Shown here piece by piece: positions 55,866 through 64,000 of a stretch of 64,000 bases of DNA. How positions within the stretch are numbered: position 1 is the stretch's first letter; the number at the start of each line of letters is the position of its first letter. Both the position numbers and the translations under genes were made by a program. Origin of the DNA: Carettochelys insculpta (taxonomy: Eukaryota > Chordata > Testudines > Carettochelyidae); contig NC_134137.1 in the NCBI RefSeq assembly GCF_033958435.1, positions 123,478,001-123,542,000 of the forward strand. Reading direction: 5' to 3'. The notes beneath the pieces are model-generated. The model had not been told where the DNA came from. It did not search any database and saw nothing but the letters and a program-made list of their open reading frames with translations.

Positions 55866-56356
55866 ATCTTCACTTCCACTGCTGTCCTGACTCTCTTGAT
55901 TCAACCCCTCTTCCCCAGCCCATGCACTTTTACCCCACCCTGCCCTTTCTCAGAGTTCAAATTCTTGTGTGGCCTGGGATGTGCTTGGATTCTGGGAAGA
56001 AATGTGTGCCTGTGCTTGGATTTGAAGGCTGCTATTTTTATTTACTTTTAACAAGATGAAGGGTGGCTGCTATATTCACTGGTTTCAATGAGGTTTAACC
56101 AAACCTTTAACGGTACAATATATTCTTCTTTTCCTGCAGTTTGGTTCCTTTTTCTTTCCTCAGAAAAGCCCCCAAGATAGTCAGAGGCATAGGTAATTGC
56201 AGAGCAATTTACCTTCAAAGAAGAAAGGATAAGGATATTTTTCCAAAATGGAGGATGTTGAAATTAGCCAAACACTGTATTTGATCTGCTTATATATAAT
56301 TCAATCTTCTTATTCTATGTTACTTACTAAAATAAGCACATTCCAAAGCATGTGCT
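55866..56356. other. Unassigned DNA
   Basis: No feature could be supported. Confidence 0.4.
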
Positions 56357-56364
56357 GCATTATA

Positions 56365-56584
56365 ACTTGGCAGGGTTGTAGCCAGGCTGGGCCAAGTATA
56401 TTAAAGCGGCAAGGTGGGTGAAAGTCATATCTTTTACTGAACTAAGTTTTTTGATGAGAGAGAAAAACGTTAAACTACACAGAGTCTAGACCTGAAGAAG
56501 AGCTCTGTGTAGCTTGAAAGGTAGTCTCTCTTTCACCAACAGAAACCGGCCCAACAGAAGATAATTATGTTACCCAAGTTGTTG
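56365..56584 (-). mobile_element. Foldback retroposon with 8-bp target-site duplication
   Basis: The left GGGTTGTAGCCAGGCTGGGC, GGCAAGGTGGGTG and TATCTTTTACTGAACTAAG is partly mirrored on the right (TCTCTTTCACCAACAGAAAC, CCAACAGAAGATAATTAT). The centre reads ACACAGAGTCTAGACCTGAA then GAAGAGCTCTGTGTAGCTTG. GCATTATA flanks it (56357-56364 and 56585-56592). It is a different family from the 14159 type but with the same design. Confidence 0.65.
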
Positions 56585-56592
56585 GCATTATA

Positions 56593-57640
56593 CAGCATTT
56601 CAAATACACAACACATGGCACCTGCAAAATAACCAAGGCCCTGATCCTTCATATTGCCCCACTTGGTTGGATCCTTACGCATGCCAGTGAAGTCAAGGGA
56701 GCACTTGGTATTTCAAGTCCTGATCCTGCAAGTCATTCCTCAAGCTAAGTAGTCCATACTCACATCCTACCGGCCTCCACAGACTGCTAATCTGAGTAAG
56801 AATTCCTCAGTTGAGTGAGGGCTTGCATGACTAGCCCTTACGTAATATTCAGTCCTCATGGACTTTGGATACTTGTCAACAATCTTTCACTGTGGGGGAA
56901 TAAAAAGTTTCACAATCACCAGAAATAGCCACACACTTGGCTCAGCCTTTGTTCTGTCATTTTTCTCTGTAAGAAGTGGTGTTCACTTCTCCTGAGATGG
57001 CTGTCTTTAGAAAGCTAACACTTTTTTGGAAGAGGAAAAAGAAATAAGATAGCAAAAGGAATGGTAATTTGTGTCTGGTGTTATAGTAAATGTCACAGTT
57101 CTCTCGGGTTGCCACCAGTTTATTTGAGCAGTGGGAATACAACCAACCAATAGCTTCTGAAACGTCAAAGAATAAGAGTCCATAAAAAATACCCATCTGT
57201 GAACATGAATTCAATCAGTGCTACTGTAGTCAAAAAGATGGATTTTCTCTGGCTTAATAAGAAAATGTCAGACTGACATAAACCCCAAAATTAGGTTTTC
57301 CAAAGAGAAAACCTACCATCCATTAAAATCTTTCTACTGGAATTTAAAACAAATATCAAGAAAACAGCTTCTTGCTTAGATGGAAATGTTCCTAGGCAAT
57401 GTTTGAGTTGCAAATATGCCACCATCATGATACAGAGGAAGAAGGAAACTTTGTTTGCATCCAGGCCTGCTGACAAGAATCCTGGGACCCAGCGAAGAAC
57501 AGTCAATGCACACACAAGTTGTTTCCATGCAGATGCGGTCTGCAGTGCTGTGTCTGCACTGGCCGGTGCCCAGTGAACAGCTGGCTGCATTGCGTGGTGC
57601 CCTCTTCCAGCATATTCAGGGCTTCTACATGCTCACCCTG
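56593..57640. other. Unassigned DNA
   Basis: No feature could be supported. Confidence 0.4.
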
Positions 57641-57641
57641 T

Positions 57642-58260
57642 AGGGTTGCCAACTCTCTAATTGTGCAATACCAACTACCCTTGCCCTGTTCATTTCCCAA
57701 GCCCAAGCCCCACCCCACCACATCTATGAAGCCCCTCGTCCCACTCACTCCACCTCCTCTACCTCTGTTCCTCACTCTCCCCCTCGACTCACTTTCACCA
57801 CAGGGGGGGTGTCAATGTGGGGAGGATGAGGGCTCTAGGAGGGACTTTGGGTGCTGGCTCTGGGCTGGGGGGAAGGGCTGGGGTGTGGAAGGGGGTGCAG
57901 GAAGTGAGCTTGAGTGCTGGCTCTGGACTGGGCTGGGCTGGGCTGGGGCAGTCATTGAGCAGCAGTGTGTGGGAGCTGAAGGAAGTTTGGGTGCGGGATG
58001 GAGTGTGGGATGCAGCCTCTGGGAGGAAGTCTGGGTGCAGACTCTGGGCTGGGGAAGAGGGTTGGGGTGTGGAAAAGGGTCAGGCGCAGCGTTCTCATCA
58101 CGCAGCTCCCAAAAGCGACTGGCACACCCCTCTGGTAGCAGCTTCTAGGCAACAGGGCAGGAGGAAGGGTCCTCCACATGCTGCTGCCTGCAGGCACTGC
58201 CCCCACAGCTCCCATTGGCAGCAAGCAGGAAGGTGCCCTGCACCTATGCCGACTGTATGC
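57642..58260. repeat. GC-rich dispersed repeat, copy 2
   Basis: It starts GTAGGGTTGCCAACTCTC and passes through C-rich then G-rich stretches, with a CTGGGCTGGG run near 57925. It ends near CTGCAGGCACTGCCCCC followed by AGCTCCCATTGG. It shares that block with the copy at 49080. Long open frames here come from its base composition. Confidence 0.5.
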
Positions 58261-58728
58261 AGAGCATGCCTCCCAGCCTGGATAGCGGGCTTGTGCTAGC
58301 TCGTTACAACTATCACTGTGCCTGTTGCACAGCACGGGATAGTTGCCCATGTGCAAGTCCAGAGTCCATACTCAGGTGGCTAGTTCATACCCAGGCCTAT
58401 GCTGCAATGTCCACAGCAGTCTTTTTAGCTGGAGCAGAGCTTGCATGTGTCTGTGCAGCAGGACTGGGCGTGGGAGGCAGACTTCCAGCTGCAGGGCTGA
58501 CATACCTTAAGGGATAGACTTGGCTGAGGACAACTGGCCCAAATGGCTCCTATAAAGTGAGGACTGCAGGGCCAATAAGGGAGGATTGAGCTGCAGTAGG
58601 ATCTTATACCCAGGGCATAGTATTGAGGGGAAAGGGTGACAGGCAAGAATTGTTTCCCAAGAGCTGCCAGAGAAGCCAGAAACTGCCCAGAAGAGGCTCC
58701 TCAGCAACAGATGAGCAAAAAACTACAC
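58261..58728. other. Unassigned DNA
   Basis: No feature could be supported. Confidence 0.4.
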
Positions 58729-58731
58729 AAA

Positions 58732-59071
58732 GGCTGCATCTAGACTAGCCCCCAGCTTTGAAGGGGGAATGGTAATTAGGGTGTTGGGAGATTACTAATG
58801 AAGTGCTGTGGTGTGTATGCAGCACCTCAATAGGCTAAATCTCCCCCGCAGCAACTTCGAAGTGTGAAGCTTTAAAGTGCTGGCTTGTGTGCAGCCGCGG
58901 GTACTTCAAAGGGCCTGCGCTCCTTCAAAGTCCCTTTACTCCTTCCTTTTGCCACAGCAGAGAATTAGCCTAATAAAGTGCTATATATGCACGGCAGCAC
59001 TTCATTAGTAATCTCCCAACACCCTAATTACCATGCCTGATTTGAAGTTGGGGGCTAGTCTAGACACAGCG
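58732..59071. mobile_element. 340-bp Harbinger-type MITE with ~78-bp inverted termini
   Basis: The ends are GGCTGCATCTAGACTAGC and the inverted CGCTGTGTCTAGACTAGC. Both continue with GGTAATTAGGGTGTTGGGAG and ATTACTAATGAAGTGCTG. AAA flanks both sides (58729-58731 and 59072-59074), though a triplet A is weak evidence. The inner half has TTCAAAGTCC and CTTCGAAGTG words. Confidence 0.82.
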
Positions 59072-59074
59072 AAA

Positions 59075-59784
59075 GAATCAGACTTACAGGCCTTGCGACA
59101 ATAGGAAGATGGAGTCCTGGGAAAAGCACCTGTGGCTAGGCAGTAGTAAGAACCAGAAGCAGCCCCGGGAAGCAGCCAGGGCCCCTAAGGCAGTGGTTCC
59201 CAACCGTTTCAGTAACAGAGCTCACTTCAATGAGACCAAAAATTCCATGGCACACCCAGTTTTTTCAGCTGAATCGACTGTTCATGAAAGTCGCATTTAC
59301 TTACATTTGCTGTGGTCACTTACCAGAGAGGTTTGCAACATAGTAGTGCATACAACAAGCTAAACAAGGATCAGATGCACTAATGTTTCAGATCCACCAC
59401 AGAATGCACCATCTTAGACAGGGAGCACAGACACATTTTCAATATCTGCTCAATGCCATGCTAGGGATGTTGGGCAAACGAGTAACCACTAAAAGCAGGC
59501 TCCCGCCCCCCACCAGCCAGCTGGAGCCAGGATGTGGCATTTAAACCATGTCCCAGCTCCAACAGGCTCCCACCCTCCCACCATCTCATTCAGGCTGGGA
59601 AACAGCATTACAGATGCCTCCCAATGCAAACAGAGTCCTGAGGAGTTGGCATTTCCCCTCACAGCGGCTCTGCAAAGAGCCACACTGAGGGGAAATAGAC
59701 GAAATTTCACAGCACTCTTGGACAGTTCTCACAGCAGGGAAAACCGCTGCCATAAGGAACAGGCTCTCGCTGATTAAACAGAGG
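59075..59784. other. Unassigned DNA
   Basis: No feature could be supported. Confidence 0.4.
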
Positions 59785-60248
59785 GGATATGTCTGCACAG
59801 CAAAGTTATTTTGGAATAGTTCATTCTGGAGTTGTTATTCCAAAATAAATTATTCCAGAATACTGTGCTACAGTACATGGAAGCTCCAGAAGAAGCAAAA
59901 CTTCTTCTGAAATAGTGTGTCCACACATAATAAAGCCTATTTCAGATTAGAGCCCCTGGAAGCTGTGCTTCCAGGGGCTCTAATCCAAAATACTATGTTT
60001 ACACTGCAGAATTATTCTGGAATAAACTCATTTCAAAATAGCTCCTGTTTCTTGTCTGCACCGCCCCATTCTGAAGTAGCTCTTTTGAAATAGGTGGTAT
60101 TCCTCAAATCATGAGGTTTACCAAATTCAAAATAAGCTGTCCATTATTTCAAAATTATTTCAAACTTGTGGCTGTGTTGTGTAGACACTTGCAAATATAT
60201 TTTGAAATAACGGTGTTTTTTGCGAAATAACTTTGTGTAGACCTATCC
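59785..60248. mobile_element. ~464-bp MITE rich in TTATTCCAAAATAA words
   Basis: The left GGATATGTCTGCACAGCAAA and inverted right GGATAGGTCTACACAAAGTT are terminal repeats continuing into AAGTTATTT. The interior repeats TATTCCAAAATAA, TTCTGAAATAG and TTTCAAAATA words, plus a perfect CCCCTGGAAGC inverted repeat at about 59954. No exact duplication was found. Confidence 0.7.
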
Positions 60249-61275
60249 ATGTGTGCCCTCTGTTATACTTCTCCAGCGCATCACAGAATTCCTGTGTGAG
60301 TTGTCAGAGCTTTTGGCTAGCTTCCATGGAGAAAATGTTCTGTAGTAGCACAGTAGCACAGTTCTCCCTCGGAGGGAATTTTTGGGAGTAACAGAGCAGT
60401 GGGTGGACATTTTCTTACTGGTAGGTTTGCCTGGTGCAAAGCCCAATGTTTGTGCTTGTGGATCCCAGAATTCAGTTTGCGTTTCTTGGTCTAAATGAGG
60501 TTCATGAGTGTGATACACAATTATAAACAAGCTAAGTAGACAAACAGTAGACAGTTAAAAGTCAGAGAGTCCAAAGTCAACTGGCACAATGGAGGAAATC
60601 AATGTGTTCAACTATTACTTTACTGATGTAAGCCAAGCGAAACACACACTTAATCATGGAGTACAAAAGGAACTTTATTCAATCTGTTTTCTAATCACCA
60701 TACTGGGGCTTCCTTTCTTGCTTTCTTTCTTTCCATTTTTGCATCACACAATCAATGAACAACCAGATTAAATGCAAACATTCCCATGCAGCTCCTGGCT
60801 TTCTGTTGTAGTCTTTCCTGAGCTATGAATTCCCTGTTTAGACTATAAGCTAAGTGTCTGCCTCATTGTTGGCACAATAGATACAATAATTGTTAGCAAA
60901 AAGGTATCAAAGAGAGAGAGAGCGAGACAGAGAGAGAGAGAGTCACATCCTGGTTTCCCATGAAGGAGTTACATCTAGACCTCTTGGCTGCTGAAGTGAG
61001 TCTTAGCAAAACCACTGAGGGGGTGGCAGGAGGGGCTGGGGAAAAGGGTAGTAGGCCCAGGGCTCTTGGCCACTGCCATAGCTACAGCAGCAGCCGTGGC
61101 AACTGGAACCCTGGGCCACTGAAGACCTGTGGGATGCAGTCCAGATAGTGCTGAGGACTGGCTGCCCCTAGAACTGCCCTTTCCTTCTGAGGCCCTGCCC
61201 CTCCTGCAGGGCTGGGAGCTGAGCTTCCCACCCCATTGTCCAGGACCTAGCAAAGTCTCTCAGCAGCCCTGAGTC
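60249..61275. other. Unassigned DNA with a GA microsatellite
   Basis: A (GA)n run lies at 60910-60942. No gene is supported. Confidence 0.45.
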
Positions 61276-61278
61276 TAA

Positions 61279-61667
61279 GGCTATGTCTATACTAGACTAA
61301 GGAAGTTGACTGCAGATATGCAATACTAGCTATGCAAATTGCGTAGCTAAAATTGTCATATCTGCGTTCAGCTAACTTGTATGCCTATACAGGGGAAGAT
61401 TGATGGGAGAGTTTTTCCCTTGGACCTCCCTTACTCCTCAAGTAAAGGGACTTCAAAGTAACCTGGGCACTTCGAAGTACTGGAAGGTGAGCTGTGGCTA
61501 GACGCGAGCTGGCACTTTGAAGTTTAACACTTTGAAGTTGCCGCAGGCAGGGAGGGGGACTTTGCTTAATGAAATGCTGCATGTGCACTGTAGCACTTCA
61601 TTAATAAACTCCCAACACCCTACTTACCATCCTCCCTTCGAAGTAGGGAGCTAGTGTAGACAAGCCC
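61279..61667. mobile_element. 389-bp Harbinger-type MITE with TAA duplication
   Basis: The left end is GGCTATGTCTATACTAGAC and the inverted right end is GGGCTTGTCTACACTAGC. TAA flanks both sides (61276-61278 and 61668-61670), the classic PIF/Harbinger TWA target. The right third resembles the MITE at 58732 (GCACTTCATTA, CTCCCAACACCCTA). The left third does not, suggesting a hybrid element. Confidence 0.82.
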
Positions 61668-61670
61668 TAA

Positions 61671-63044
61671 GGCTAATGAGATTGATATTGGTTTGGTGTT
61701 CTCTTCGATGCCTTATACCAGTTTTACAGGTAAATGCATCTAAAACTACTATAGTTATATATCTAAAGAAGCACTAATTAGTAATATTTACATTTTATCT
61801 TCCATTTTGCCTTTATTAAGGACTCTGTCTGTCTACTTTCATATGAGTCATGTCTGACTATTCTATTAGGCAATAAATAATGAGGGGAAACAGTGAATTT
61901 CAAGCAATCTGTATTGTGAAAATTCCTCTTATAATTGCAGTCAGATTTACTGGATGCAAGATGAGGCCATGATACAGCTCTGGGTTTTGATTTCTTTGAA
62001 CACTTGAGATTAGAAGCAGACACATCAGATCATCTGATAAATCCTACTTGATCTCTTCTGAGTTAGTGTTTTGACCCACTGTGATCTGCGTCATAAACTA
62101 GAGACATCCCCCACTCCCCACCCCTACTCTAGGCATAAAGCAGATGAATTATAAGAAGGTTTTAGAATCACTGTTGGTACCTGACACAGAGCTTCTCCCC
62201 ATTCACTGGGAGCCAAATGCAGGATGTGTGTGAAAATTCACTGCAGTAAAGATAATGGCAAATCTCTTGTGGAAACTCACAGGTAGCGAGTAGACACGCC
62301 ATCCTACCATGGCAAGGCAAGAGAAAACAATGGTTGTACAGGGTTATAAAGGATCTACTGGGTTGCAGAGCTACAAAATAGTTCATTGAAGGGTGACATG
62401 AAATCTTTACTGAGAGCCAGTAACCCACTAGTCATCACAATCATTTTGGTATGTACTTGCAAGTATATATGCAAGAGAGTTATGTATCTATTCTGAAAAT
62501 TCTGCTAATAAAGTCTTGGAGTTAGGGAAAGTTACTGAGAGGTGACATAACTTGGAAATGTGCTTCACACACAGGAGGTAACTGAAAGCTACCTTCTTAT
62601 CTGGCCAGTTATATACTGTATGTCTCACAATGTATGCCCATTGGATACCGAAACAGGTGCAATCTGAGAAATCACAAAATCTGCAAGACAAGAAATCTAC
62701 AGGATGAAACAAAGAGCAGGTGGGTGTCCTGTGTTTGAATAAAGGATGGTTCTGGTATATCTTGGAGTGCAAAGAGGCACTCTAAGTCCTGCACCTTGGA
62801 CTCAAACAGACAGTGTGTTTATTTCATGAGACACAGATCACAGCCAGGCTGCCTGTACACTGCTGAAGGGATTTTGGGTGAGCAATAATTTATTAGAAAA
62901 AAGAACATCTTGTTAATTAAGTTTAGGCTATAGAATGAGTATTATCAATTTACATGTAAATATTAGTACCTATGTATATACTTCTATGTGATACTGCTTG
63001 GAATCTCTATGCTTTGCTGAATAGTTTGAGTTCAGTATAGAATC
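61671..63044. other. Unassigned AT-rich DNA
   Basis: No gene or repeat could be supported. Confidence 0.4.
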
Positions 63045-64000
63045 TTAGAATCATAGAACACAAGAACTGGAAGGGACTTTGAGAATTCATCGAGTACAGT
63101 CCGCTGCTCTCACAGCAGGACCAAGCACCATCTAGACCATCCCTGATAGGTGTCTGTCCAATCTGCTCTTAAATATCTCCAGTGTTGGAGATTCCACAGC
63201 CTCCCTAGGCAATTTATTCCAGTGTATAGCCACCCTGATGGTTAGAAAGATTTTCTTAATGTCCAACCTAAACCTCCCTTGCTGTACGTTTAGTCCATTG
63301 CTCCTTGTCCTATCTTCAGAGGCCAAAGAGAACAATTTTTCTCCCTCCTCCTTGTCACCCTCTTTTAGGTACTTAAAAACCATGATCATGTCCCCTCTAA
63401 GTCTCCTCTTTTCTAAACCAAACAAGCTCTGTCCTTTCAGTTTTCCTTCATAGCTCATGTTCTCTCGACCTTTAATCATTTTTGTTGCTCTTCTCTGGAC
63501 CGTCTCCAATTTCTTCACACCTTTCTTGAAATATGGTGCCCAGAACTGGACACAATACTCCAATTAAGGCCTACTGAGCACTGAATAGAGTGGAAGAATG
63601 ACTTCCCGGGTCTTGCTCTCAACTCTCTTGGAAATGCATCCCAGAATCATGATTGGTTTTTTTGCAAGAGCATCACACTGTTGACTCATATTTAGCTTGA
63701 GGGTCCACTGTGACCCCTAAATCCCTTTCTGCAGTACTCCTTCCTAGGTAGTTGCTTCTCTTTTTATATGTATGAAGCTGATTTTTCCTTACTAAGTGGA
63801 GTACTTTGCATTTTTCCTTATTAAACTTCATCCCGTTTACCTCAGACCATTCTCCAGTTTGTTCATAAAATTTTGAATTCTGACGCTCTCCTCCAAAGCA
63901 GTTGCAACCCCTCCCAGCTTGATGTCATCTGCAAACTTAATAAGCCTATAAGCACCGGATGTTAAGTGGAGCAATGATCTGAGAGAAAAACAGGTAAGCT
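63045..64000 (-). mobile_element. CR1 LINE 3' part, antisense, continuing past the window
   Basis: The left end is a CR1 3' terminus (AGAATCATAGAACACAAGAA, then CTGGAAGGGACTTTGAGAAT). The ORF2 C-terminus follows on minus, and antisense RT-domain sequence (CACTGTTGACTCATATTTAG, GATGTCATCTGCAAACTTAA) runs to the window end. Order is normal for CR1; this copy keeps its 3' end, unlike the one at 22 kb. Confidence 0.87.
63132..63563 (-). pseudogene. CR1 ORF2 C-terminal domain
   Basis: The 143-residue open stretch reads MEYCVQFWAPYFKKGVKKLE, VQRRATKMIKG, GLEKRRLRGDMIMVFKYLKE, HWNKLPREAVESPTLEIFKSRLDR and ends at 63132. This is the conserved C-terminal region of CR1 ORF2 downstream of the polymerase. 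The frame is clean here but lost upstream of 63563. Confidence 0.85.

Noticed and set aside
57519..58148. 209-residue plus-strand open frame
   Set aside because: The product is Gly/Trp/Ser low-complexity sequence from a G-rich repeat.

Overview
The window looks like non-genic (intergenic or intronic) DNA from a sauropsid, most likely a turtle. The reasons are dense CR1 retrotransposons, one with a turtle-type first ORF (Cys-rich finger plus SGNH esterase domain), tRNA-like SINE fragments with CR1-like tails, and several families of Harbinger-type DNA transposons whose ends read GGCTGYGTCTACAC. The species cannot be named from the sequence. I found no convincing host gene exon, no rRNA, no functional tRNA gene and no CRISPR array; almost every coding signal belongs to a mobile element.

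Layout. 1-2303: decayed APE-type LINE (end of endonuclease, reverse transcriptase), cut by the window edge. 3250-4230: LTR-like non-coding repeat with TATA-like boxes. 6233-7620: old antisense CR1. 8265-9073: palindromic retroposon flanked by a 14-bp duplication. 9639-13730: full-length Harbinger element 1. 14159-14501: second palindromic retroposon. 14640-15290: CR1 ORF1 remnant. 15468-16177: 710-bp Harbinger MITE. 16980-19060: small MITEs. 19615-19719: short retroposon. 20585-20772: CR1 tail. 22005-25130: CR1 with 5' end and both ORFs but no 3' half. 26400-30600: a second, different LINE with a C-terminal C2H2 finger. 32034-32743: second copy of the 710-bp MITE. 32920-37585: full-length Harbinger element 2, inverted relative to element 1. 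38439-42420: MITEs, an interrupted CR1 tail and a retroposon fragment. 42420-55450: mostly unassigned AT-rich DNA with tRNA-like SINE pieces, a 204-bp palindromic retroposon, a GC-rich repeat and an LTR-like repeat. 55454-61667: four more MITEs, another foldback retroposon and a second GC-rich repeat copy. 63045-64000: antisense CR1 running off the window.

How the parts relate. Each Harbinger element carries two convergent genes: a DDE nuclease/transposase with one intron and a Myb/SANT-like DNA-binding protein with one intron, each with a TTTAAA-like box just upstream. Decay is split between the copies. Element 2 keeps an open 420-residue transposase reading frame (spliced) but a broken Myb gene; element 1 has a broken transposase. 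Element 1's Myb gene keeps its DNA-binding domain but has an early stop and frameshifts. The 710-bp MITEs keep both ends of these elements and have lost the coding middle.

The most unusual signal is a set of five palindromic or foldback insertions. They have target-site duplications of variable length (8, 9, 10, 13 and 14 bp), as expected for target-primed reverse transcription rather than cut-and-paste, and share a small hairpin whose stem bases co-vary between copies.
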